Source: Dyadobacter endophyticus
GTDB lineage: Bacteria; Bacteroidota; Bacteroidia; Cytophagales; Spirosomataceae
Direction of reading: 5' to 3'
Assembly (NCBI RefSeq): GCF_014641595.1
Contig: NZ_BMIA01000006.1
Coordinates: 124,001-188,000 of the forward strand
Length of the DNA: 64,000 nt
Shown: positions 54,579-63,641 of the stretch, in pieces
Layout of the letters: each line of letters starts with the position of its first letter
How positions within the stretch are numbered: the stretch's first letter is position 1
Notes under the pieces: generated by a model
Database searches by the model: none
What the model saw: only the letters and a program-made list of their open reading frames with translations
What the model was told of the DNA's origin: nothing
Made by a program: the position numbers and the translations under genes

Positions 54579-57500
54579 ATGAGACACTATCTACCATATT
54601 TGTATTGGGTAGTATTTAGCATTCTTTCTTTCACCGCACACGGACAAGTTAGCATCGACTTTCCTTCCGATCGCATCGTAATCCAACGTGATAAGGCTAA
54701 CAACGCAAATATTAACATTGCAGGCACCTACACGAAACCCATCGATCGTGTGGAAGCCAAAATTTCGGCACTCGCACCTAACCAGGGTATCGACAGAGAC
54801 TGGACACCCCTCGTTGACGCCAGCGTTCAAGGCGGCTTCTTCTCGGGATACATCACAGCCCAGGGTGGCTGGTACCGGTTGGAAGTAAGAGGCTGGAAGG
54901 GCAATCAGCTTGTGGATACCAAAACAGTAGATCACGTAGGGGTCGGCGAAGTGTTCATCATTGCCGGACAATCCAACGCACAGGGATTTAAGGATACTCC
55001 CGACAATAACTTCCAGTTCAACAACCAGGGAGCCCAGGACGACCGTGTTAATTCCATTGATAATAACGAATACGGTGAATATCCTTTCGAATTGCCGGAA
55101 CGACCCACCTTCCATCACATCGACGCCCAGAGTAAGATTTCTCCCCGCGGTCCTTCCGCCTGGTGTTGGGGCCGTTTGGGGGACCGTCTCGCGTCCCGGC
55201 TTAACGTCCCGATTTTGTTTTTCAACGTAGGCTGGGAGGGTATGTCGTCCGGCAACTGGCGCGAAAGTATCAACGGCAACACGCAGTCTGTCTACGCCCC
55301 TATCTGGATTAAACCCGACGGCATGCCATATGGAAACCTGCGGAGCGTTATCCAACGGTATACGCCAATTACCGGCCTTCGTGGTGTTCTCTGGCTTCAA
55401 GGAGAGGCTGACAATTTCAAAGATGTCAGCACCGACACCTATTTCAACAACGTGAAAGCCGTGATCGAAAGCAGCCGGAATGAATCGGGAAGGAATATCT
55501 CCTGGATGGTTTCCATTACCTCCTACGACAACGGGCGCCTTAACGACGTGAACGTTACAAACGGACAGAGAAATGTGATCAGCTCCGTACCCAATGTCTT
55601 CGAAGGTCCCAATACCGATCTTATTCAGATTCCCCGTGAGAATGGTGCCGCCTTTGGCGTCCATTTTTCAGGCGATGGCTTAATGCAGCTAGGCGATGCC
55701 TGGTCCAATTCGCTTACCGACGATTTCTTTGCAAGATCGGAGCCCTACCAGAGCCAAAGGCCGCTTCGGGTCACAGCAAGTTGCGCAGGAAATGGGAACG
55801 TCACCCTTTCGGCGGACCCGATCGGTCTGAACTCGTTTAACTGGAACAACGGACAATCTTCCAACAGCATTGTTGTAGGTAACGGGACTTATTACGTGAA
55901 AGCACGCGATGATAAGGGCAATTACATTTTCTCGCCCGAAATCCGTGTAAATGAGCAAATTCAGCCTAATCAGCCTACGGTAACGATCGAAGGAAGTAAT
56001 CCTGTATGTATCGGCAACACAGCGACATTGGTATCGAACACTTCCGAAAATGCTGTATGGAACACCGGTGCCACTGGCGACAGGCTTCCGGTAACCGCTG
56101 GCGGTGAATATTTCGTTACAGTCAAAAATATTTATGGCTGCGAGGCTGCTTCTCAAAAAGTGAGTATGCAGGTCCTCAATTCACCTCTTCCCGACAAACC
56201 GAAGATCACTGCTTCCGGGGTGCTTACCTTCTGCCAGGGCGGCGAGGTGAACCTTACGTCGGATTCGAAAGTGAAAAGTGTATGGTCTAATGGTGCCAAC
56301 AATGCTACGATTACGGTGGTCAGCTCGGGCGACTACCGGGTAAGGGCGCTCGATGCAGTCGGTTGCTTCTCCCCAGAATCAGATGCTGTCACTGTGAAAG
56401 TGAACCCACTACCGGCTAAGCCTACCATTGCACTGAGCGGAGAAACTACATTTTGCGACGGCGGTAATGTTACCATGACTTCAAGTTATGAATCCGGAAA
56501 TATCTGGAGTACCAATGCCACTACCAAATCCATAGCAGTGCTTACCACCGGAAAATTCACATTGAAGCAAAGGGATGCCAACGGTTGCGAATCGACCTCC
56601 GACGAGGTAAACGTAAAAGTGAACCCACTTCCCGCAACTCCTGTCATTACCTCCCTGCGCCCGACCACTTTCTGCGAACGCGACTATACCACATTGCGCA
56701 GCAGCGAGGCATACTCATACCTTTGGAGCAATGGCTCGACCAACCGTGAGATCGAACTGCGGGCGTCGGGCAATTTTACAATTTCAGCGAAGGACGAAAA
56801 CGGTTGTATTTCACCTGTTTCTCCGGTGGTTGCTGTCGTTGTGAACCCGCTGCCGCCTACTCCGGTCATCACCGCCGATGGTCCCACTACGTTTTGCGCC
56901 GACCTGAGTGTTAACCTGACATCAACCGGTGCCGCGGGTTATTTGTGGAGCAACGGCATATCCTCGCAAACCCTGAAAGTGACGCTCGCCGGAACCTATT
57001 CGGTACAGACCATTAATCAGTTTCAGTGCTACTCAGATCCGAGTAACCAAATTTCTACGCAAACCCTCGCGCTCCCGCCCGCACCAGTGGTAACGGCACG
57101 GCAGGCTACTACTTTCTGCGACGGCGACACCATTGTACTGAAAGCTGCTAATGGGAATGCGTTTTATTGGAATAACGGTCTTGAAGGTGATAGCATCGAG
57201 GTATTCGCAACGGGCGAATATTCTGCACGTATCCAGGACCAGCAAGGATGTTATTCTCCGTATTCTGCATCCTTGCCTGTGGACGTGAAGCCCTCTCCGA
57301 CCGCGCCGGTAATCCGGAAAACAGGGGTCTACACGTTGTTCGCAGAGAATAACCTCAATGCAGGTGACCACGTCTGGAAATACAATAATTCGGAACTGAC
57401 GGAAACCAGCGCGACATTGAAAGCCGTGAAGGCAGGTAACTACGTCGTCAACAATACGATCGTTTACAGTCCGACACTTACCTGTTACTCCGACTTCTCG

Positions 57501-57779
57501 GAACCGTTCCTGTTCTACCTCGATCCCAGCAACCCGGGTTTCGTTGCTTACCCTAACCCGAACACGTCGGAAAAGCTAACAGTGGAGACATTCGCCGATC
57601 TGGTGAATGCAGATGTTCAGATCATCGATAGTCGAGGGGTCATTCACCGCACTTTCCGTGTTCCAAAATTCGATAGTCCGAAATATTTCAACCTGACAGG
57701 CCTGTCGAGCGGGATGTACATTATCCGCGTCAACTCATCTGTATTGAATGCGACTCAGAAGCTGGTAATAGTAAGATAA
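54579..57779 (+). CDS. Secreted SGNH/SASA-family esterase with Ig-like repeats and T9SS sorting tail
   Basis: The 1066-residue protein has a signal peptide (MRHYLPYLYWVVFSILSFTAHGQ split at cleavage), an N-terminal beta domain, then a carbohydrate-esterase domain of the SASA/DUF303 type: VFIIAGQSNAQG (about 123-134, nucleophile Ser), LWLQGEADN and the distal GVHFSGDG with the catalytic His. Residues about 402-985 hold seven to eight Ig/PKD-like repeats of about 73 residues, most with VNPLPATP-type linkers and CxGG...WSNG...GC..S patterns. A T9SS type A tail starts near VAYPNPNTSEK. Likely deacetylates surface or external polysaccharide. A related gene follows. Confidence 0.85.
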   Translation: MRHYLPYLYWVVFSILSFTAHGQVSIDFPSDRIVIQRDKANNANINIAGTYTKPIDRVEAKISALAPNQGIDRDWTPLVDASVQGGFFSGYITAQGGWYRLEVRGWKGNQLVDTKTVDHVGVGEVFIIAGQSNAQGFKDTPDNNFQFNNQGAQDDRVNSIDNNEYGEYPFELPERPTFHHIDAQSKISPRGPSAWCWGRLGDRLASRLNVPILFFNVGWEGMSSGNWRESINGNTQSVYAPIWIKPDGMPYGNLRSVIQRYTPITGLRGVLWLQGEADNFKDVSTDTYFNNVKAVIESSRNESGRNISWMVSITSYDNGRLNDVNVTNGQRNVISSVPNVFEGPNTDLIQIPRENGAAFGVHFSGDGLMQLGDAWSNSLTDDFFARSEPYQSQRPLRVTASCAGNGNVTLSADPIGLNSFNWNNGQSSNSIVVGNGTYYVKARDDKGNYIFSPEIRVNEQIQPNQPTVTIEGSNPVCIGNTATLVSNTSENAVWNTGATGDRLPVTAGGEYFVTVKNIYGCEAASQKVSMQVLNSPLPDKPKITASGVLTFCQGGEVNLTSDSKVKSVWSNGANNATITVVSSGDYRVRALDAVGCFSPESDAVTVKVNPLPAKPTIALSGETTFCDGGNVTMTSSYESGNIWSTNATTKSIAVLTTGKFTLKQRDANGCESTSDEVNVKVNPLPATPVITSLRPTTFCERDYTTLRSSEAYSYLWSNGSTNREIELRASGNFTISAKDENGCISPVSPVVAVVVNPLPPTPVITADGPTTFCADLSVNLTSTGAAGYLWSNGISSQTLKVTLAGTYSVQTINQFQCYSDPSNQISTQTLALPPAPVVTARQATTFCDGDTIVLKAANGNAFYWNNGLEGDSIEVFATGEYSARIQDQQGCYSPYSASLPVDVKPSPTAPVIRKTGVYTLFAENNLNAGDHVWKYNNSELTETSATLKAVKAGNYVVNNTIVYSPTLTCYSDFSEPFLFYLDPSNPGFVAYPNPNTSEKLTVETFADLVNADVQIIDSRGVIHRTFRVPKFDSPKYFNLTGLSSGMYIIRVNSSVLNATQKLVIVR

Positions 57780-57804
57780 ATAAACAGGCTTGCCGAGCAT
57801 CCGG

Positions 57805-57845
57805 AAAGGACGAAGCGCTATCGATTACAAGCTTCGTCCTTTTTG
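57805..57845 (+). terminator. Terminator between the two esterase genes
   Basis: AAAGGACGAAGC pairs with GCTTCGTCCTTT around a 14-base loop and is followed by TTTGTATTTT, so the two paralogs are separately transcribed. Confidence 0.8.
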
Positions 57846-57942
57846 TATTTTAAATGGCAGGCACATTCGGGTGGAAAGACAGCACCTCTACCCCGATTGA
57901 TCAAAAAAACGGAATAGTGCTATTTTAGCGAAAATATTCCAT

Positions 57943-57950
57943 TACATTTG
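57943..57950 (+). promoter_or_regulatory. -7 promoter element of the second esterase gene
   Basis: TACATTTG at 57943-57950 matches the -7 consensus exactly, 80 bases before the ATG at 58031. Consistent with independent transcription after the terminator at 57805. The -33 element is unclear. Confidence 0.4.
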
Positions 57951-58030
57951 TGACCATTTTGTAATTGAGCACTTTAGTAAATTTATACTTCGTTAGAGCC
58001 CAGAAAACTTTACCTGTATCAGAATTTCCA

Positions 58031-60196
58031 ATGCATAGTAGATTTATTCTTTCGGTAGTGGCAAAGGTGTTGCTGTTGATTTGTATTTTGTCGCCAGTAG
58101 CATTTTCCCAAGAAAAATCCCCCATTAGAATTACCTCTCCTGTTTTTCAGTCTGTCTACCAACGGGACGAAGCAGGCCAGAGAGAAATTCAGGTGACTGG
58201 TACATTCACCATGCCCGTTGAAAAAATCGAAGTTAGGGCGGTGCCAGTACTTCAGGGGCAAGGTGTTGAAACACCCTGGCTACCTTTGCAAACCGCTCCT
58301 CAGGGAGGTGTTTTCTCTGGAAAGATCACATTGATCGGCGGCTGGTACTCCCTGGAAGTTCGCGGTATTTCTGACGGAAAAGTAATCGGTCGCGATGTTT
58401 TAGCCCGTTTTGGTGTCGGTGAAGTCTTCATAATCGCCGGACAATCGAACGCGCAGGGCCTCAGACTATATCCTGGACCATCGGCTACTGACGACCGCGT
58501 CCTTTATGTTTCCAATTACAGCAACGACACGGTCGACAGGCTCACCGATCCTACCCCGCCGGAATTCAAGAAAATAAGCAGAGATCTCAACGTTGTTGCA
58601 CCGCGCGGTTTGTCGGCCTGGTGCTGGGGTCTCCTCGGCGACCAGCTCGTTTCCAAATTGGGCCTTCCTGTCCTGTTCATCAACGCGGCCTGGGAGGGAA
58701 CATCCATAGAAAACTGGGCAAGCAGTGCAAAAGGCCTTCCTACCAAAAACATGTACGGCGGCTTCGTATATTCTCCGGAAATGCCTTACGCGAACCTTCG
58801 CATAGCAGCCCGCAATTATGCCAATCAATATGGTTTAAGGGCCATTCTCTGGATGCAGGGCGAAACCGACGCATTGTACAAGACGCCACCGGCGAATTAC
58901 ACCCGCGACCTCCAATTCATCATGAACCGCCTCGGTTCTGATACCGGGAAGCGCATTACCTGGGTAATTGCCCGTACCTCGCGGACATCGGCAGGCTCCA
59001 ATATCCAGTCGAGCGTGAACCCACAAATCGTTGCAGCACAAAACGCTGTACTCAACACACCTTTCAACCCAACCTACCCCGGCCCCGAAACCGATCCTCT
59101 CCTGCCCGACCGTGGCGATGGCACGCACTTCGTCGGCAAAGGCGTACAGGATGTTGAAGGAACCATTAGGGCGCTGACGATCCTGGCCGATGCCTGGGCC
59201 GGAATATTCGATGCCAACTTCTTTTCGACTGTAACACCAGTGAATCCCGTGGTCGTACCATCGGTTACCGCTGCCTGCGTTACTGACAATAATGGCGTCA
59301 CATTGACACTCCCGGCGGGCTATGCTTCGTATAAGTGGAATACCAATGAAGTTTCCAACTCTATTAAGGTCACCAAGGCCGGTACTTACCGTGCTACTTT
59401 AAAGGACGCCTCGGGCAACTCGATCCTGACACCGATCGTCATCCTGGATAACGATGCCAAACCGGCGCAGCCAAGCATTTTCCAACAAGGCCAGCAACAG
59501 GCTTGTGCGGACTCCACTTTCCAATTTTCGGTTCAGAACGACGGAGATATTTACAGCTGGTACAAAGAAGGCTCCAATACAGCTGTTGCCACCGGCGCCA
59601 CTGCAAGAATCGGGGAAAGCGGCAATTATTTTGTAAAAAGCCGGAACATTTTCGGATGTACTTCTGATAATTCCACCGCCTCCGCGTTGATCATCCGCGC
59701 CAAAATCTCAAAGCCGACTATCGAACCATCAGGACCTTTCAGCATTTCGGCCAGCATTCCCGAAGGTGGAGAACTGAACGAGAACTTTATCTGGCGACGC
59801 CCGGGATCGGAAGGTGATACTACCGCGATCCTGCTGAAAATCCTGAAATCAGGGGTTTACACTACGAAAGCAAAAGTTACCTACACCATCGGCAGCAACA
59901 ACCTGGTTTGCTATTCCGATACCGCTTCCAGAGAGTTCAAAACCAATGAACAAAACGAAGTGGTGATTTACCCGAACCCAAGCCAGGGGGCTTACATTTA
60001 CATTGAGTCGCGGGACAATATCAAGGATGCTGCGATCGAACTTTTCGACATCCGTGGTAACCTGATAAAAACCACCGCACCGAGGCTGCTCAACAGCCGG
60101 ATGCAGATCGATGTAGGCCTTTTGCCTACCGGTAAATACATTCTCCGTGTAACCGGCCAGGGAGAGAGCCTTACGAAACAAATTGTAATAAGATAA
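58031..60196 (+). CDS. Secreted SGNH/SASA-family esterase paralog with T9SS sorting tail
   Basis: The 721-residue protein is a paralog of the preceding gene: signal peptide ending near ILSPVAFSQ, the beta domain (QREIQVTGTFTMPVEKIE), and the esterase domain with VFIIAGQSNAQG (about 135-146), AILWMQGETDA and DGTHFVGKG. It has only about three Ig-like repeats (about 415-640) against seven to eight in its neighbour, then a T9SS type A tail from VIYPNPSQG. The ATG at 58031 fits the signal peptide; the frame opens at a TTG 22 codons upstream. Confidence 0.85.
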   Translation: MHSRFILSVVAKVLLLICILSPVAFSQEKSPIRITSPVFQSVYQRDEAGQREIQVTGTFTMPVEKIEVRAVPVLQGQGVETPWLPLQTAPQGGVFSGKITLIGGWYSLEVRGISDGKVIGRDVLARFGVGEVFIIAGQSNAQGLRLYPGPSATDDRVLYVSNYSNDTVDRLTDPTPPEFKKISRDLNVVAPRGLSAWCWGLLGDQLVSKLGLPVLFINAAWEGTSIENWASSAKGLPTKNMYGGFVYSPEMPYANLRIAARNYANQYGLRAILWMQGETDALYKTPPANYTRDLQFIMNRLGSDTGKRITWVIARTSRTSAGSNIQSSVNPQIVAAQNAVLNTPFNPTYPGPETDPLLPDRGDGTHFVGKGVQDVEGTIRALTILADAWAGIFDANFFSTVTPVNPVVVPSVTAACVTDNNGVTLTLPAGYASYKWNTNEVSNSIKVTKAGTYRATLKDASGNSILTPIVILDNDAKPAQPSIFQQGQQQACADSTFQFSVQNDGDIYSWYKEGSNTAVATGATARIGESGNYFVKSRNIFGCTSDNSTASALIIRAKISKPTIEPSGPFSISASIPEGGELNENFIWRRPGSEGDTTAILLKILKSGVYTTKAKVTYTIGSNNLVCYSDTASREFKTNEQNEVVIYPNPSQGAYIYIESRDNIKDAAIELFDIRGNLIKTTAPRLLNSRMQIDVGLLPTGKYILRVTGQGESLTKQIVIR

Positions 60197-60215
60197 ACAT
60201 TCCTTCTTGATTAAG

Positions 60216-60253
60216 TACTAAATAAGCCCCGCCACAACGGGGCTTATTTAGTA
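60216..60253 (+). terminator. Strong terminator before the nuo operon
   Basis: TACTAAATAAGCCCCG pairs perfectly with CGGGGCTTATTTAGTA around CCACAA. It follows the esterase stop by 20 bases and isolates the nuo operon. Confidence 0.85.
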
Positions 60254-60286
60254 TGATACTAATTAGACAAAACAAAAAGGAAAGAA

Positions 60287-60318
60287 TTTGATTGATAAAT
60301 TTGCAAAGGCTAATTTTG
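60287..60318 (+). promoter_or_regulatory. Promoter of the nuo operon
   Basis: TTTG (60287-60290), a 20-base spacer and a perfect -7 element TAATTTTG (60311-60318) form a textbook Bacteroidota promoter. A second exact -7 element, TAAATTTG, lies at 60296-60303. The leader to nuoA would be about 68 bases. Confidence 0.6.
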
Positions 60319-60392
60319 AGAGACGGGGAGGAATGTAACCCACTGGCAACAGTTTTTAAGGTATTCCCACCCTCTGTAACCGGATCATTATA

Positions 60393-60767
60393 ATGAAAAA
60401 CGAATATCTTCCTTCGGATTATTTGCCCATCATTGTGCAATTTCTGCTCGCCGCCGGCTTCATTGGCGGCACGATGATCGTCACTCACCTCATTGGCCCC
60501 AGCCGCAAAAGCAAAAAGAAAGACGATCCGTTCGAATGTGGTATCGAGTCGGTTGGTGACGCACGGACGCCCATTTCGGTGAAGTACTTTCTCGTGGCTA
60601 TTCTTTTCGTTTTGTTCGACGTCGAGGTGATTTTCATGTACCCCTGGGCTGTTAATTTCAAGGGTCTGGGAATGTTCGGGTTTGTAGAAATGTTATTGTT
60701 CATGGCCCTTTTATTGTCCGGTTTTTATTACGTGATCCGCAAGGGCGTACTGAACTGGGAGGAATAG
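60393..60767 (+). CDS. nuoA: NADH-quinone oxidoreductase subunit A
   Basis: A 124-residue membrane subunit of complex I with three helices. It has the family loop KDDPFECGIESVGDARTPIS (split at the conserved cysteine) and FDVEVIFMYPWAV. First gene of the nuo operon, 27 bases before nuoB. Confidence 0.95.
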   Translation: MKNEYLPSDYLPIIVQFLLAAGFIGGTMIVTHLIGPSRKSKKKDDPFECGIESVGDARTPISVKYFLVAILFVLFDVEVIFMYPWAVNFKGLGMFGFVEMLLFMALLLSGFYYVIRKGVLNWEE

Positions 60768-60794
60768 GCTTCGAACATTGAAATTCAAAGAATT

Positions 60795-61337
60795 ATGAAA
60801 GAAGTAAAGATAGTGGAGGCTCCGCAAGGACACAGCGGATCTGGTTTTTTTGCAACTTCATTCGACGAAGCGATCGGTCTGGCACGTAGCTACTCGCTCT
60901 GGCCATTGCCTTTTGCTACCTCATGCTGCGGGATTGAGTTCATGGCCACCATGGGCGCGCATTATGATATTTCGCGTTTCGGTTCCGAACGTCCGAGCTT
61001 CTCGCCACGGCAGGCCGATTTGCTGATGGTAATGGGAACCATCGCCAAAAAGATGGCGCCGGTTGTGAAGCAGGTATACCTTCAGATGGCCGAACCCCGC
61101 TGGGTAATGGCCGTTGGTGCTTGTGCATCGAGCGGCGGGATTTTCGATACTTACAGCGTTTTGCAGGGTATCGACCGCATTATACCCGTGGATGTATACG
61201 TACCCGGCTGCCCGCCACGCCCCGAGCAGATCATCGACGGCCTGATGCAGGTACAGTATCTGGCGCAGAATGAGAAGCTCCGCCGCCGGAACACCGACGA
61301 ATACCAGGAACTATTGGCATCATATAATATTCAGTAA
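60795..61337 (+). CDS. nuoB: NADH-quinone oxidoreductase subunit B
   Basis: The 180-residue peripheral-arm subunit holds the terminal N2 [4Fe-4S] cluster next to the quinone site. Cysteine ligands are visible in TSCCGIEFM (about 43-51), VGACASSGG and PGCPPRPEQ. It is the second gene of the operon and ends six bases before nuoC. Confidence 0.96.
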   Translation: MKEVKIVEAPQGHSGSGFFATSFDEAIGLARSYSLWPLPFATSCCGIEFMATMGAHYDISRFGSERPSFSPRQADLLMVMGTIAKKMAPVVKQVYLQMAEPRWVMAVGACASSGGIFDTYSVLQGIDRIIPVDVYVPGCPPRPEQIIDGLMQVQYLAQNEKLRRRNTDEYQELLASYNIQ

Positions 61338-61343
61338 CCCCCT

Positions 61344-61844
61344 ATGCTTACTAACCAGGAGGTAGCCGAAGGGCTTTTGGAAAAATTCGGGGACCAGGTC
61401 TTCAACTTTGAAGAACCGTACGGGCTTTTGACACTCTCAACTACCCGCGAAGAGATTATCCCCGTCATGGAGTTCCTGAAAGACCATAAAAACTATCAGG
61501 TGATATTCCTGACCGATATTACAGGCATTCAGTATCCTGATAATGCAGGCCAGGAGTTCGTAGTGGTTTACCATATGCACAGCTTCGTGCACAACTTCCG
61601 CATTCGCATTAAGGTAGCCATTCCGGAGGCCGATATCCACATTCCGACAGCGACCGGCCTCTTTGCCAGTGCCAACTGGATGGAGCGCGAAACCTACGAT
61701 TTTTTTGGTATCTTGTTTGACGGGCACCCGAACCTGAAACGCATTCTGAACATCGAGGAAATGGATTATTTCCCCATGCGCAAAGAATACCCGATGGAGG
61801 ATGCTACCCGTGAAGATAAAATTGACGCCCTTTTCGGCCGATGA
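61344..61844 (+). CDS. nuoC: NADH-quinone oxidoreductase subunit C
   Basis: The 166-residue subunit is a separate NuoC rather than a NuoCD fusion. It has the family stretch ATGLFASANWMERETYDFFGI and HPNLKRIL with the conserved acidic end. It sits between nuoB and nuoD with gaps of 6 and 18 bases. Confidence 0.95.
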   Translation: MLTNQEVAEGLLEKFGDQVFNFEEPYGLLTLSTTREEIIPVMEFLKDHKNYQVIFLTDITGIQYPDNAGQEFVVVYHMHSFVHNFRIRIKVAIPEADIHIPTATGLFASANWMERETYDFFGILFDGHPNLKRILNIEEMDYFPMRKEYPMEDATREDKIDALFGR

Positions 61845-61862
61845 TCTATATTGAGTAAGAAT

Positions 61863-63089
61863 ATGGCAGATATTGAATTATTACCGCATAATGTCCCTTC
61901 TCACAGCGAGTTGCCCGAACTCGTAGAAGAACTGACCACCCTCAACCTCGGCCCGACCCACCCTGCTACCCACGGTATTTTCCAGAACATCCTCAAAATG
62001 GATGGCGAAAAGATCGTTTCAGGTGAGCAGACGATCGGTTATATCCACCGGGCGTTTGAGAAAATTGCCGAGAGGAGGCCATTTTACCAGATCACCACGC
62101 TGACCGACCGCATGAACTATTGCTCCTCCCCGATCAACAACCTGGGATGGCACATGACGGTAGAGAAGCTGTTGGGCGTGGAAGTGCCGAAGCGCGCGCA
62201 GTACATTCGCGTGCTCATGATGGAGCTCGCACGCATTACCGACCATATTATCTGTAACAGTATTCTCGGCGTGGATACCGGTGCATTCACCGGCTTTTTG
62301 TATGTAATGCAGAAGCGCGAGGAAGTGTACGAAATCTACGAGGAAGTATGCGGCGCACGCCTTACAACCAATATGGGTCGCCTGGGTGGCATGGAGCGTG
62401 ATCTTTCGAGCACGGCTATCCGCAAGATCAAGGAGTTCATCAAATCTTTCCCGCCGGTACTCAGAGAGCTTGAAAAACTGCTCAACCGTAACCGGATTTT
62501 CATGGACCGAACCATTAATGTAGGTCCTATTTCGGCTGAAAGAGCATTATCATACGGTTTCACAGGCCCTAACCTGCGCGCTGCAGGTGTGGATTACGAT
62601 GTGCGCGTGATGAACCCATATTCTTCTTACGAGGATTTTGAATTCGACGTCCCCATCGGACAGAATGGCGATACTTACGACCGCTACATGGTCCGCAACG
62701 AAGAAATGTGGCAAAGTCTCCGCATCGTGGAGCAAGCCATCAATAACCTTCCCGAAGGACCGTATTACGCCGATGCTCCCGAATATTACCTGCCTCCAAA
62801 AGACGAGGTTTACCGCAATATGGAGGCGCTTATTTACCATTTCAAAATTGTTATGGGCGAAATCGACGCACCGGCCGGCGAAGTTTACCATGCTGTGGAA
62901 GGAGGAAACGGCGAGCTGGGCTTCTATCTGATCAGCGATGGTGGCAGGGCTCCGTACCGTCTGCACTTCCGCAGGCCAAGCTTTATCTACTATCAGGCAT
63001 ATCCTGAAATGTGCAAAGGCTCATCACTGTCGGATGCAATCCTGACGATGAGTAGCCTGAACGTAATTGCAGGTGAACTGGACGCTTAA
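61863..63089 (+). CDS. nuoD: NADH-quinone oxidoreductase subunit D
   Basis: The 408-residue 49-kDa-type subunit helps form the quinone pocket. It shows LNLGPTHPATHG, the YIHRAFEKIAE segment, DRMNYCSSPINN and the C-terminal DAILTMSSLNVIAGELD. The ATG at 61863 is used; a TTG four codons upstream is possible. Confidence 0.96.
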   Translation: MADIELLPHNVPSHSELPELVEELTTLNLGPTHPATHGIFQNILKMDGEKIVSGEQTIGYIHRAFEKIAERRPFYQITTLTDRMNYCSSPINNLGWHMTVEKLLGVEVPKRAQYIRVLMMELARITDHIICNSILGVDTGAFTGFLYVMQKREEVYEIYEEVCGARLTTNMGRLGGMERDLSSTAIRKIKEFIKSFPPVLRELEKLLNRNRIFMDRTINVGPISAERALSYGFTGPNLRAAGVDYDVRVMNPYSSYEDFEFDVPIGQNGDTYDRYMVRNEEMWQSLRIVEQAINNLPEGPYYADAPEYYLPPKDEVYRNMEALIYHFKIVMGEIDAPAGEVYHAVEGGNGELGFYLISDGGRAPYRLHFRRPSFIYYQAYPEMCKGSSLSDAILTMSSLNVIAGELDA

Positions 63090-63113
63090 AGTTTGTTAAA
63101 GACCTATTTAGAA

Positions 63114-63611
63114 ATGACCGAATCACCTAATCTGGTTGCGTTCACACCCGAACGACTTGAAACAGTAAAAGAAATTATCGCACGTTATCCGGAGGGCCGC
63201 CAAAAATCGGCTCTTTTGCCTGTTTTGCACGTTGCCCAGGAACAATGGGGCTGGCTGAGCAGTGAAGTGATGGATTACGTAGCAGGTATTCTGAAAATAG
63301 AGCCTGTGGAGGTTTATGAGGTAGCTACCTTTTACACCATGTACCACCTCGACCCGGTGGGCAAGCACGTGATCGAATATTGCCGTACAGGACCTTGCTG
63401 CCTCATGGGCGGTGAAGATGTGTACGGACACCTGAAGCAAAAACTCGGCATCGAAGCCGGTGGTACTACTGCAGATGGAAAGTTTACATTGAAAGAAGTA
63501 GAATGCCTCGCAGCATGCGGCTGGGGACCTGTTTTCCAGATCCGCGAGCAGTTCTACATGAATTTGACCAACGAGAAGGTCGACCAAATCATAGAAGATT
63601 TAAGTAAATAA
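63114..63611 (+). CDS. nuoE: NADH-quinone oxidoreductase subunit E
   Basis: The 165-residue subunit binds a [2Fe-2S] cluster; cysteine ligands are in CRTGPCCLMGG and CLAACGWGP. It begins 24 bases after nuoD (a TTG seven codons upstream is an alternative start) and precedes nuoF by 30 bases. Confidence 0.95.
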   Translation: MTESPNLVAFTPERLETVKEIIARYPEGRQKSALLPVLHVAQEQWGWLSSEVMDYVAGILKIEPVEVYEVATFYTMYHLDPVGKHVIEYCRTGPCCLMGGEDVYGHLKQKLGIEAGGTTADGKFTLKEVECLAACGWGPVFQIREQFYMNLTNEKVDQIIEDLSK

Positions 63612-63641
63612 GCTTTCAGGAGCTGAAAATATTATCCTCAA

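Noticed and set aside
54591..55664. Minus-strand open frame of about 357 codons inside the first esterase gene
   Set aside because: Antisense to the signal peptide and catalytic domain of a well-supported gene; a by-product of codon usage in GC-balanced DNA.
56210..57300. Regularly spaced repeats considered as a CRISPR-like or satellite array
   Set aside because: The period is about 220 bases, in frame, with variable sequence; these are protein Ig-like repeats.
57941..57966. ATTACA...TGTAAT inverted repeat near the second esterase promoter
   Set aside because: Arms of only six bases with a long spacer, and one arm overlaps the -7 element; too weak to call.
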